Source: Paenarthrobacter sp. GOM3
GTDB lineage: Bacteria > Actinomycetota > Actinomycetes > Actinomycetales > Micrococcaceae
DNA: 64,000 nucleotides
Direction of reading: 5' to 3'
NCBI RefSeq assembly: GCF_018215265.2
Contig: NZ_CP136562.1
Coordinates: 1,364,001-1,428,000, forward strand
Below, in pieces: positions 53,506 to 62,081 of this stretch. Numbering within the stretch: the stretch's first letter is position 1; each line of letters opens with the position of its first letter. The notes below the pieces were generated by a model, which searched no databases, was not told where the DNA came from, and saw only the letters and a program-made list of their open reading frames with translations. A program made the position numbers and the translations under genes.

Positions 53506-53880
53506 ATGACCGTAATTCTGGACGTTACCGACATTCTTGAGCAGGACCTGGGCGCCACCGCTGGGTGGCAGCGTGTCTGCCCGGTGGACGAGCTCGAACT
53601 GGCCTGGGGCGAAGCCGCGTTGATCGGCGGACGCCAGATTGCGCTCTTCCGCACCGCGGACACCGAGGTTTTCGCTGTCGCCCAGCAGGACCCGGCGACC
53701 CTCGCGAACGTCATGGCACGCGGGATCATCGGGTCCAGGGGTAGCCGGCCGACTATCGCTTCGCCCCTGCATAAAGAGGTCTACGACCTCGAAACCGGCG
53801 AGTGCTTCACCAACCCCGACCTCAGGCTCGACGCTTTCCGCACCCGTTTGGTGGACGGTTTCATCGAGGTTGAGGTCTAG
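53506..53880 (+). CDS. nirD: Nitrite reductase [NAD(P)H], small subunit (Rieske-like)
   Basis: The 124-aa protein resembles the small subunit: GWQRVCPVDELEL, IALFRTADTEVFAVAQQDP and RPTIASPLHKEVYDLETG (the SPLHK segment). Like other NirD proteins it has lost the Cys/His iron ligands of true Rieske proteins. ATG at 53506 preceded by GAGAGGGG. Here nirD is divergent from nirB rather than downstream of it. A short GGCGG/CCGCC hairpin at about 53464-53476 lies in its leader. Confidence 0.9.
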   Translation: MTVILDVTDILEQDLGATAGWQRVCPVDELELAWGEAALIGGRQIALFRTADTEVFAVAQQDPATLANVMARGIIGSRGSRPTIASPLHKEVYDLETGECFTNPDLRLDAFRTRLVDGFIEVEV

Positions 53881-53885
53881 GAGCT

Positions 53886-55631
53886 TTACAAGCCCAGCGC
53901 TTCGCTGACGTCCCTGAGGACCTCGTCCAAGGATGTCCGCGCTGCTTGGCGGGCAGCGGGAAGTTCCGCTGCGGATTCCACAGCCTGGATGACTTCCAGG
54001 TAGCACTTGAGCTTCGGTTCCGTGCCACTGGGCCGGATGATCACGCGGGTGAGGTCGCGGGTCAGGTACTGCAGCCCGTCGGTGGGAGGCAACGCGTCGC
54101 TTCCCTCGGCCAGATCAGTAAAGACCTCGACGGCGGATCCCCCGAAAGCTTCGGGCGGGTTGACCCGCAAGCGGTTCATCATGGCGTCCAGGAGGCCCAG
54201 GTCCGCCACCCGGATGCTCAGCTGGTCACTCGCGTGCAGGCCGTGCACCAGATACAGGTCATCCAGGGTGTCGAAGATCGTCCGGCCTTCGGCTTTCGCA
54301 GCTGCCGCGAACTCAGCGATCAGCACCGCCGCCGAGATGCCGTCCTTGTCCCGCACCAGCCCAGGGGCCACACAGTAACCCAACGCTTCCTCGTACCCGT
54401 AGATGAGTCCTGGAACGCGCGAAATCCATTTGAAGCCCGTGAGTGTTTCTTCGTGGGCGTATCCTGCCGCAGTGGCAATACGCGACAGCAGCCGCGAGGA
54501 AACGATCGAGTTGGCGAAGACTCCGGCCTGCGGCTCGTCGCCGGCGCTGGCGGTTAAACGAGCGACGACGTGTGCCCCCAGGAGTGCGCCTACCTCATCG
54601 CCGCGCAGCATCCGCCACGCTCCGGTGTCCGGGTCCAGGGCGGCAACCGCGGCGCGATCGGCGTCGGGGTCGTTGGCCAAAACGATGTCCGCCCCTGATT
54701 CCGCGGCTGCGGCGAGAGCCAGGTCCAAGGCGCCGGGTTCTTCCGGGTTGGGGAAGGCGACAGTGGGGAAGTCCGGGTCTGGGTGGGCCTGTTCGGCCAC
54801 GAGGGTCACATCGGTGAATCCTGCTGCGTTCAGAACGGAAACGGCCGTTTCGCCACCGACGCCGTGCATGGGCGTCAAGACGATCTTGAGGTCCCGGGCG
54901 GGGAAGTGCTCCCGATCCACCAGGCCAGCCATGGCGGCTTCGTAGTCGGACGCGATGGAGGTGGGCAGCACCGTCCAGCCGCCGTCGGCCAGTTCGATCG
55001 ATTCCAGTGCGCCCACTGCCTGGATCTTTTCGGCGATCTCGGCGTCATATGGGGCTACGATCTGTGAGCCGCGGCCGCTTTCAGCCACGGCGTGCCGTCC
55101 CAGGTAGACCTTGTAACCGTTGTCCTGCGGCGGGTTATGGCTGGCGGTGACCATCACGCCGCCGTCACAATCCAGGTTCCTGACCGCGTAGGCGAGCAAC
55201 GGGGTCGGAAGTGCTGACGGCATGAGGAATGTTTCGATGCCTGCCGCGGTGAAAATTGCGGCGGTTTCCTGGGCAAAGATGTCCGAGTTGTAGCGCGCAT
55301 CGAAGCCGACGACGGCGCGGGGCCGCGTTCCGGGCGAAGCCGCCTCCACCGCTTCGGTCAGGAAGGCGGCCAGGCCTGCTGCTGCCCGGCGCACCACCAC
55401 GCGGTTCATCCGGTTGGGACCAGGACCGAGGGCTGCGCGAAGGCCGGCAGTGCCGAATTGAAGGGTGCCGTTGAAGCTGTCGCCCAGTTCCTGGACCGCT
55501 CCCGCGTCGCCGCCTCCGGCGAGTTCGACGAGCTCGGTGAGCTCGGCCGACGTTGCCGGGTCCGGGTCTTGGGAGGCCCACAGGCGGGCGTCGGTGAGCA
55601 GCTGTTCAAAGGCGGCATCGTTGGATGTCAT
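53886..55631 (-). CDS. Phosphohexomutase (phosphomannomutase/phosphoglucomutase family)
   Basis: The 581-aa alpha-D-phosphohexomutase has the active-site serine loop VMVTASHNPPQDNGYKVY, the metal-binding DPDADR motif, the sugar-binding GYEEALGYC and the C-terminal phosphate loop RPSGTEPKLKCYLE. It interconverts hexose 1- and 6-phosphates, feeding glycogen, cell-wall or sugar catabolism. ATG at 55631 matches the usual N-terminus. It converges with nirD, with only 5 bp between stops. Confidence 0.92.
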   Translation of the reverse strand: MTSNDAAFEQLLTDARLWASQDPDPATSAELTELVELAGGGDAGAVQELGDSFNGTLQFGTAGLRAALGPGPNRMNRVVVRRAAAGLAAFLTEAVEAASPGTRPRAVVGFDARYNSDIFAQETAAIFTAAGIETFLMPSALPTPLLAYAVRNLDCDGGVMVTASHNPPQDNGYKVYLGRHAVAESGRGSQIVAPYDAEIAEKIQAVGALESIELADGGWTVLPTSIASDYEAAMAGLVDREHFPARDLKIVLTPMHGVGGETAVSVLNAAGFTDVTLVAEQAHPDPDFPTVAFPNPEEPGALDLALAAAAESGADIVLANDPDADRAAVAALDPDTGAWRMLRGDEVGALLGAHVVARLTASAGDEPQAGVFANSIVSSRLLSRIATAAGYAHEETLTGFKWISRVPGLIYGYEEALGYCVAPGLVRDKDGISAAVLIAEFAAAAKAEGRTIFDTLDDLYLVHGLHASDQLSIRVADLGLLDAMMNRLRVNPPEAFGGSAVEVFTDLAEGSDALPPTDGLQYLTRDLTRVIIRPSGTEPKLKCYLEVIQAVESAAELPAARQAARTSLDEVLRDVSEALGL

Positions 55632-55732
55632 AGGGACAAAACTATCCTCAAATGGAGGAGTAGGGCGCAACGAGGGGTGGGATCCCGCCCCGAGGAGTGG
55701 TCGTAAAGGGTGGGATTGCGCCCCTTGGCGGG

Positions 55733-57361
55733 CTAGAACGGACGCGATTGCACCGTAACCTTCGTGTCCCCGTCCGTGCTGAACACCGAGGTTCCCGTGG
55801 CATCCCAGTCAGGGAAGAAGGTGTCTGAGATGACGATGGCGCCGTCCCCCGCGAAGACTTCCACGGACGAGGAATCCAGGAGTATCTGGAGGCGGACCTT
55901 GGCGTCGTTACTGGAGGGAGGCAGCGTGGCCTGGTGGTACGGGCTGAATTTCTCGGAAAAGTTGGTGGTTCCGGCGTTCGAACGGTCTACCTTCACCGTG
56001 CGGGTCTCCTTGGCGTAGGTGATCCGCAGGGCTGATTTTCCGTCGGCTGATGCACGGAGGTTCACGCCTGCCTCGCGGGCCGATGTCAGCTCCATCTCCA
56101 CCTCGAGCAGTTGTGCCCGCGCGGTGAAATCGTCGCCCAGGTGCTGTAGCCCGGAGCCGACGGTGAGGTTTTTGACTTGCACCGCACTGCCAGCGCGCTC
56201 AAGGGCCTCCCGTGCAACAGTGGCAATGGCCGATCGCAGCTCAAAACGGTGCTCGCCGCGCACCAGTGTCAGTTCGCGCGGGATCGCCATGGATCCGCGC
56301 CAGGGAGTGGTGGGAGCGTGCTGGGCGTAGTCCCAATTGCCCATCCAGCCGAGCAGCACGGGCTTGCCGCCGGGAGCAGCAGAAATGGAGTTCGCCGCGT
56401 AGTAGTCGGCGCCGTAATCCAGCCACTGGGAATCGCTGAGCGGGGCATCGGGTGCAGCGGCATTTTCCGCAGTGAAGTGGGTTCCGTCGAAGTCGCCCAC
56501 GAAGTACTGCATGCCCGAACCGCCCGCGATGCCACCGGGGTTGATGCTCAACAGCATGACCCATTTCTTTGCCGTGGAGTCTTCCACGGCAAATTCGATG
56601 AGCTCGGGAACCTCCCAAAGGCCGCCCTGGGCGCCGGCTCCTGAGAAATCACTGAGGAAATCCCAGTGCAGAAGATCGGTGGATTTGAACAGCTTCACCA
56701 CCTGCGCGTCCGCCACAACCGTGGTCATCACCCAGTAACCTCCCGGCTCGTACCAGGTGATCTTGGGGTCGCGGAAGTTGTTGTTGGTGGGCGAGAGGTT
56801 GAGCACGGGGTTGCCCTGGTACTTCTCCCACGTGGTGCCCTTGTCCAGGCTGAATGCCACCGACTGGGCCTGGGCGCCCTGGGGGAGTGCGCCGTTCTTG
56901 CCGTAGGCGCTGGTGTAGAGGGCAACCATGGGCGGGATTTCGGCTGATCCGAGGCCGGATGCGTTGTTGGTGTCCATCACGATGCAGCCAGAGAAGATCT
57001 CTTCCTCCGGGCTGGCTTCCATGGCTACCGGCTGTTGTTCCCAGTGCACCAGGTCGGTGCTGGTGGAGTGGCCCCATGACATGTTTCCCCATGAGTTTCC
57101 GCGCGGGTTGTACTGGTAGAAGGCGTGGTACGTCCCGTCGTGGAAGACCAGCCCGTTGGGGTCGTTGAGCCAGTTCCTCGCGGCCGTCAGGTGGGCGGCT
57201 GGCCGCCAGGGATCCGAAGCGGTGGGTGCGTTGGCCGCGGCGGTGGGTGCCGGCGTCGGGCTTTCATCCGGGGTGCAGGCAGCGGCTGAAAAACCAACCA
57301 CGACGGCGGCGCTTGCGGCCAGCAGGTGGCGGCGGGACAGGTGGGTGCTGGGAAGAGTCAT
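55733..57361 (-). CDS. Secreted GH32 fructosidase (levanase/invertase type)
   Basis: The 542-aa exported enzyme has a Tat-type signal (SRRHLLAASAAVVVG) followed by a lipobox-like SAAAC, so it may be a lipoprotein. Five-bladed GH32 motifs: WLNDPNGLVF (nucleophile Asp), FRDPK (stabilising Asp) and WEVPEL (acid Glu, with Val where Cys is usual). A C-terminal beta-sandwich module follows (SSSVEVFAGDGAIV). It would cleave fructose from levan, inulin or sucrose. It lies just downstream of a levansucrase gene on the same strand. Confidence 0.9.
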   Translation of the reverse strand: MTLPSTHLSRRHLLAASAAVVVGFSAAACTPDESPTPAPTAAANAPTASDPWRPAAHLTAARNWLNDPNGLVFHDGTYHAFYQYNPRGNSWGNMSWGHSTSTDLVHWEQQPVAMEASPEEEIFSGCIVMDTNNASGLGSAEIPPMVALYTSAYGKNGALPQGAQAQSVAFSLDKGTTWEKYQGNPVLNLSPTNNNFRDPKITWYEPGGYWVMTTVVADAQVVKLFKSTDLLHWDFLSDFSGAGAQGGLWEVPELIEFAVEDSTAKKWVMLLSINPGGIAGGSGMQYFVGDFDGTHFTAENAAAPDAPLSDSQWLDYGADYYAANSISAAPGGKPVLLGWMGNWDYAQHAPTTPWRGSMAIPRELTLVRGEHRFELRSAIATVAREALERAGSAVQVKNLTVGSGLQHLGDDFTARAQLLEVEMELTSAREAGVNLRASADGKSALRITYAKETRTVKVDRSNAGTTNFSEKFSPYHQATLPPSSNDAKVRLQILLDSSSVEVFAGDGAIVISDTFFPDWDATGTSVFSTDGDTKVTVQSRPF

Positions 57362-57386
57362 GGGAGGAATCCTGAAAGGTTGGGGT

Positions 57387-57425
57387 GGCGGGGGTGCCAG
57401 CATCTATGGAGCCGGCACCCCCGCC
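57387..57425 (-). terminator. Hairpin between GH68 and GH32 genes
   Basis: A perfect 12-bp stem GGCGGGGGTGCC/GGCACCCCCGCC with a 15-nt loop lies in the 85-bp gap between the levansucrase stop and the GH32 start. Without a U tract it may attenuate readthrough or set relative levels rather than stop transcription fully. Confidence 0.55.
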
Positions 57426-57446
57426 GTGGCCTGACGGCCGGGGGTG

Positions 57447-59048
57447 TTACTTGTAGAGGCCCTGCCCACCAACACGGACGTTGGTGGGCAGGTAACCGAA
57501 TGGGCCGAGGCCGTTCTGGCCGAAGCTGCGGTCAACCTGGGTCACGCCGCCCTTGAAGTTCATCTTCACGGTGGGTGAGAGCGAACCGCCGCGGACGCCA
57601 TCGACGTTGTCGATGAACGACTGGACAAGGCCGCCCGGTTGGACGTAGTGGGAGTAGGCCTGGAACTGCCGCCCGTTCTGGCGCGGATCCGGACCTTCCG
57701 GGGCGTTGGCCGGCATGTTCAGGTCCGTGGGGGAACCCAAAGCCAAGCCGCTGTTGTTGACCGGCTGGTAGTCCGAACGAACGCCGTCGCCTACGAAGCC
57801 GTAGACGCCGTCGGGGCCGCGCATGCCGTCGGCGTAGGTGAACTGGTGGCTGATGGTGAACAGGTAGTACTTGTTCTTGCCGTTCTCGTTCTGGATGTAG
57901 ATCTGCGGGCGCTCGGTCTGGTCGTTGACGCAGTTGGCGGACAGGACCGGCGGGAGGAAGCTCCACTTTGTGAGGTCCTTGTTGTCCGCCACGGCCAGGC
58001 CCACGTTGGCGGTCTGGTACCAGGCGCCCGTGGTGCTGTTGACCTGGTCCACCGTCTCAGCGTGGGGATCGCCGGGCTGGTAGCCGAGGTCTTCCTGCTT
58101 GCACTTGTAGGAGCCGCGGGTGCCGCCGGTGTTGCCTTCGAACACCATGAAGGTCTTGCCGGGGTGTGCGGGGTCCGCGAACGTGTAGGGATCACGGAAG
58201 GCGAAGCCCGGGTTCTGGGCCTTGTTCTGGTACAGCTTTCCGTCCGGTTCCAGCAGCTTGGTGTGCTGGAAACCATCGAAGGTCACGCCGTTCTTATCCG
58301 CGTGGATGGTGCCCAGGGCTTTTGCGATGGCCGCATCCGGGGCGATACCGCCGCCTCCTGCGTTGCGCTCGGCGACGTCGTAGAACGTGGTGGCGGTATA
58401 GAACACATTGATCTTGTTGCCTTGCATGAGGCGCGTGGAGCCGGACCATTCCGTGTTGCCGATGGAGGTGTTGTCCAGGAACAGATGGCCGCCGTAGTTC
58501 CACTTGTCCTTGGCGGGGTCGGCGTTGGTCTTGCGGAAGAAGTAGCCGATCCGGGCGTTCCAGTGACGCTGGTCGAAGCCGTAGCCTGCGTGGCGGTCGG
58601 CCACGAGGGAGAAGATCACGTCCCAGCCCTTGTAGCTGATCTGGTTGGCGTTCTCGTCTGTCAGGGACCAGGTATCCCAGACCCAGACGTCGTCGTTCAT
58701 CGCGGGGAAGTCCTTGGGGATTTCCGGCATGGTGACGTTGGGGCTCATGGAGTTCTGGCCGGGCGCAACGTTGGGGTTGCTCTGGGCCATGATCTGTTTG
58801 GCATCCGCGCGCGTCCACTTGGAGGTGAAGTTCGCGGCGGGGTCATAGGCCTGCTGGGTGTGCAAGCTCGGCAGCGGGAAGCCGGGCGTTGGCGCCGGCA
58901 TGGTGCTGGACGGCGGGTCGGCCGGCAGGTTGGCCTGCGCAGCCGGCGTGAGCAGCAGTATGCTGCCTGCCATGCTGGCTGCCGCTGCGACGGCTACTGC
59001 CCGTCGCAGACGGCGGCGTGGCCGTTGAGGGGTTGAGTGCGTGTTCAT
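57447..59048 (-). CDS. Secreted GH68 levansucrase-type fructosyltransferase
   Basis: The 533-aa exported protein has a basic N-terminus and a hydrophobic signal peptide cut around AAQA. Catalytic set: nucleophile Asp in VWVWDTW, transition-state Asp in FRDPYTF, and acid/base Glu in DQTERPQIY. GH68 enzymes turn sucrose into glucose plus fructan. ATG at 59048 has a weak GAGAAGAG upstream; the frame is open 59 codons further but without similarity. Paired with the GH32 gene downstream, it suggests fructan synthesis plus reuse. Confidence 0.92.
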   Translation of the reverse strand: MNTHSTPQRPRRRLRRAVAVAAAASMAGSILLLTPAAQANLPADPPSSTMPAPTPGFPLPSLHTQQAYDPAANFTSKWTRADAKQIMAQSNPNVAPGQNSMSPNVTMPEIPKDFPAMNDDVWVWDTWSLTDENANQISYKGWDVIFSLVADRHAGYGFDQRHWNARIGYFFRKTNADPAKDKWNYGGHLFLDNTSIGNTEWSGSTRLMQGNKINVFYTATTFYDVAERNAGGGGIAPDAAIAKALGTIHADKNGVTFDGFQHTKLLEPDGKLYQNKAQNPGFAFRDPYTFADPAHPGKTFMVFEGNTGGTRGSYKCKQEDLGYQPGDPHAETVDQVNSTTGAWYQTANVGLAVADNKDLTKWSFLPPVLSANCVNDQTERPQIYIQNENGKNKYYLFTISHQFTYADGMRGPDGVYGFVGDGVRSDYQPVNNSGLALGSPTDLNMPANAPEGPDPRQNGRQFQAYSHYVQPGGLVQSFIDNVDGVRGGSLSPTVKMNFKGGVTQVDRSFGQNGLGPFGYLPTNVRVGGQGLYK

Positions 59049-59330
59049 GCTTGCTCTTCTCGCGGAGTGTTGGACTTCGTGGAGTGGGGCGCATGCCCTG
59101 GTCCCCTGGTGAGGGGTTCCCTGCTCCGGCGTCCGTCGATCCGCGGGAGGCGTCATCGAGGGACGCCATCGTTTCGGGAGTGCGGCGAGGCCTCGTGGGG
59201 GACTCGCCGCGGCGCGCTCCGGCACGTCGACTTACCGGAACGCTCCCCACGCTAGACACGTGTTAGGTCGCAAATCAAAGGACGTTTCGGAGGCCCAAAA
59301 AGCTACCCGCCGGTAGATGCGCAAGCGCTT

Positions 59331-59342
59331 ACATTGTCCAAC
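59331..59342. promoter_or_regulatory. Candidate LacI-type operator upstream of GH68
   Basis: GCAAGCGCTTAC at 59331-59342 centres on the palindrome AAGCGCTT and resembles the AAnCGnTT core of LacI-family operators. It lies about 290 bp before the GH68 start, in the 476-bp gap to PNP. A nearby CTACC/GGTAG inverted repeat (59313-59326) and an AT-rich stretch (about 59385-59420) suggest promoter activity. I see no gene in this gap. Confidence 0.4.
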
Positions 59343-59476
59343 ATGCGCGCGTGGCATATCCGCGGGAAGCGGGTCAAATGTTTCGGCATAAATCTTATTT
59401 ATTCTGAGAATTTACTGTGCGTTTACATGCCGGAAGAGTTGTTAGCGCGCACCATGAAGTGCCTGCTTAAAGCAGC

Positions 59477-59508
59477 AATGCGTGGCCACCGGACGGTGAC
59501 CACGCATT
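59477..59508 (-). terminator. Terminator hairpin after PNP
   Basis: A 14-bp stem with one mismatch (AATGCGTGGCCACC/GGTGACCACGCATT) and a GAC-type loop lies 17 bp past the PNP stop on the minus strand. Reading the minus strand, the stem ends in ATT with no clear U tract, so it may act in either direction. Confidence 0.65.
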
Positions 59509-59524
59509 AATTGGGGCGAAAGCC

Positions 59525-60343
59525 TTAGAGCTTCGCGATAATCTCAGCCAGCAGCTTGGAGATACGCTTGCCCGCAGCCTGGCCGGCTTCCAGGACTTCC
59601 GCGTGGCTCAAGGGAACCGGGCTAATGCCCGCTGCGAGGTTGGTGACCAGCGAAATGCCGAAGACTTCCATGCCTGCATGGCGGCCGGCGATCGCTTCCA
59701 ACGCGGTGGACATGCCAACGAGGTCCGCTCCGATGCGCTTGGCGTACTGGACTTCCGCCGGGGTTTCGTAGTGCGGGCCCGTGAACTGCGCGTACACACC
59801 CTCCTGCAGGGACGGATCCACTTCGCGGGCGAGATCCCGGATTCGCGAGGAGTAAAGATCGGTGAGGTCAACGAACGTAGCGCCCTCAAGCGGTGAGGTG
59901 GCAGTCAGGTTGATGTGGTCGCTGATGAGCACGGGCGTTCCCGGCGTCCAGTCCTCGTTGAGACCGCCGCAGCCGTTGGTGAGGACCAGTGTCTTGCACC
60001 CGGCAGCCGCTGCAGTGCGGACGCCGTGGACGACGGATCGGACGCCCTTGCCTTCGTAGTAGTGCGTCCTTGCGCCGAGCACCAAAGCCCGCTTGCCCTC
60101 TTTGGTCAGGACGGAGCGGATGGTTCCGACGTGGCCCACCACGGCGGGTCTGTGGAAGCCGGGAACCTCCGAGGCGTTAAGGGTGGCGGTGGTTTCGCCG
60201 ATCAGATCGGCGGCCTCGGCCCAGCCGGATCCCAGCACCAGTGCTACATCGTGGGACTCAATGCCGGTTTCCGCGGCAATGAAGTCTGCAGCGGCCTGGG
60301 CGGCTTCGAAGGGGTCTGTGTTCATCAGCTCAGTGTTACTCAC
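59525..60343 (-). CDS. Purine nucleoside phosphorylase
   Basis: The 272-aa trimeric-type PNP splits purine nucleosides with phosphate to base plus ribose-1-phosphate. Visible: VALVLGSGWAEAADLIG, FHRPAVVGHVGTIR, YYEGKG, LVLTNGCGGLN, FTGPHYETPAEVQYA and VGMSTALEAIAGRH. GTG at 60343 is given as start; an ATG 6 codons later (60325) is nearly as good. Divergent from the lpdA-type gene. Works with DeoC (31.7 kb) in nucleoside catabolism. Confidence 0.92.
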   Translation of the reverse strand: MSNTELMNTDPFEAAQAAADFIAAETGIESHDVALVLGSGWAEAADLIGETTATLNASEVPGFHRPAVVGHVGTIRSVLTKEGKRALVLGARTHYYEGKGVRSVVHGVRTAAAAGCKTLVLTNGCGGLNEDWTPGTPVLISDHINLTATSPLEGATFVDLTDLYSSRIRDLAREVDPSLQEGVYAQFTGPHYETPAEVQYAKRIGADLVGMSTALEAIAGRHAGMEVFGISLVTNLAAGISPVPLSHAEVLEAGQAAGKRISKLLAEIIAKL

Positions 60344-60447
60344 TGGTACAAGCTACCTTGCGGCCACCGGACTTTGGTAGGGACCGCGGGGCGGGTGAGG
60401 GTGGGCTGAGTGGCAGCCGGCGTGGCAATGAGCGAGAATTGAGGATT

Positions 60448-61857
60448 GTGACCACCCAAGTTGACTTCAGTGCCCCCCGTATCGCGATCCTGGGAGGTGG
60501 TCCCGGCGGATATGAAGCTGCCATGGTGGCCGCCTCACTCGGTGCGCACGTCACCATCGTTGAGCGTGCGGGCCTTGGCGGCTCAGCCGTGCTGACCGAC
60601 GTCGTGCCTTCCAAAACGCTCATCGCGACCGCCGACCTCATGACCCGCGTCGGTGAGGCCGATGAGCTGGGAGTGAAGTTCGACGGCGACGGCACGGCAT
60701 CAAAGCCCCGCGCCGACCTCAAGCACATCAACGACCGCGTCCTGAACCTGGCCCACGGCCAGTCCGACGACATCCGTGCGGGCCTGGAGCGCCTGGGCGT
60801 GGAGATCGTCATCGGTTCGGGCAAGCTGCTGGACAACAACACCATCGAGGTCCTGACCCTCGAAGGAACCCGCACCATTGACGCCGACGCGATCCTTCTG
60901 GCCGTTGGTGCCCACCCGCGTGAACTCCCCACCGCCAAGCCCGACGGCGAACGCATCCTCAACTGGGCTCAGATCTACAACCTGGATGAACTTCCCGAGG
61001 AACTGATCGTGGTTGGTTCCGGTGTGACCGGCGCCGAGTTCGCCTCCGCCTACAACGGCCTTGGTTCCAAGGTCACCCTGATTTCCAGCCGAGACCAGGT
61101 CCTCCCCGGCGAGGACACGGATGCGGCCAAGCTGCTGGAAGGCGTCTTCGAGCGCCGCGGCGTACGTGTTTTGTCGAAGTCCCGCGCAAACGCGGTGGAG
61201 CGGACCGACGACGGCGTGAAGGTCACCTTGGGTGACGGATCGATCGTGACAGGTACCCACTGCCTGGTGTGTGTTGGGTCCATTCCCAACACCGCCGGAA
61301 TCGGCCTTGAAGAAGCAGGCGTGACGCTCACGGAGTCCGGCCACATCAAAGTGGACGGCGTTTCCCGCACCACCGCCCCCAACATCTACGCGGCCGGCGA
61401 CTGCACCGGCGTGTTCGCCCTCGCATCAGTGGCAGCCATGCAGGGCCGGATCGCGATCGCACACTTCATGGGTGACGGCGTGAAGCCCCTCAAGCTCAAC
61501 CAGGTTGCGTCCAACATCTTCACCTCCCCGGAAATCGCGTCCGTGGGCGTTTCCGAGGCGGACCTCGCGTCCGGCAAATACCAGGGCGATGTTGTGATGC
61601 TGTCCCTGCTCAGCAACGCCCGCGCCAAGATGCGCAACACCAAGGATGGCTTTGTCAAGATCATCGCCCGCAAGGGATCCGGCACCGTGATCGGTGGCGT
61701 GGTGGTTGGCCCGAATGCCTCCGAGCTCATCTTCCCGATCTCGGTTGCCGTCACCCAGAAACTGCACGTCGATGACGTGGCCAGCGCCTTCACGGTGTAC
61801 CCGTCCCTCACAGGATCCATCTCGGAAGCTGCGCGGCGCCTGCACGTTCACATGTAG
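60448..61857 (+). CDS. lpdA: Lipoamide-dehydrogenase-like NAD(P)H:quinone reductase without redox cysteines
   Basis: The 469-aa flavoprotein has FAD motif IAILGGGPGGYEAAMVAA, NAD motif LIVVGSGVTGAEFASAY and an FAD-binding NIYAAGDCTG. At the place of the CxxxxC redox pair of true lipoamide dehydrogenases it reads GLGGSAVLTDVVPSKT, with no cysteines. Mycobacterium tuberculosis LpdA (Rv3303c) also lacks the redox cysteines and behaves as a quinone reductase rather than a lipoamide dehydrogenase, so this is probably its counterpart. The GTG start at 60448 fits the flavin domain; the frame extends 30 codons earlier without similarity. Confidence 0.85.
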   Translation: MTTQVDFSAPRIAILGGGPGGYEAAMVAASLGAHVTIVERAGLGGSAVLTDVVPSKTLIATADLMTRVGEADELGVKFDGDGTASKPRADLKHINDRVLNLAHGQSDDIRAGLERLGVEIVIGSGKLLDNNTIEVLTLEGTRTIDADAILLAVGAHPRELPTAKPDGERILNWAQIYNLDELPEELIVVGSGVTGAEFASAYNGLGSKVTLISSRDQVLPGEDTDAAKLLEGVFERRGVRVLSKSRANAVERTDDGVKVTLGDGSIVTGTHCLVCVGSIPNTAGIGLEEAGVTLTESGHIKVDGVSRTTAPNIYAAGDCTGVFALASVAAMQGRIAIAHFMGDGVKPLKLNQVASNIFTSPEIASVGVSEADLASGKYQGDVVMLSLLSNARAKMRNTKDGFVKIIARKGSGTVIGGVVVGPNASELIFPISVAVTQKLHVDDVASAFTVYPSLTGSISEAARRLHVHM

Positions 61858-61868
61858 TTGTGACGCCG

Positions 61869-61944
61869 ACGCCCGTTTCGACGGTTCCCAACGCACCAGA
61901 CGATTCCTACCGTCTAACGTGCAGCGAGCCATCGAAACGGGCGT
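61869..61944. terminator. Large branched hairpin between convergent genes
   Basis: A 16-bp stem with one mismatch (61869-61884 with 61929-61944; left arm ACGCCCGTTTCGACGG) encloses a smaller hairpin built on AGACG/CGTCT with outer GCAC/GTGC. It follows the lpdA-type stop by 11 bp and precedes the convergent NasB-like gene. A GTTTG stretch follows. Confidence 0.65.
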
Positions 61945-62081
61945 TTGTGCTTCCTACGTGTGCAGAGCGGCGATGGCTTCAGCGAGGGGCATGTGCAAAG
62001 ATCCCGGGGGCCTGCCCTGAGATGTTCACGTGAGAAATACAAGCCCCCGAACCGGAGCGGCAAACCAAAAACTATGCGGCT

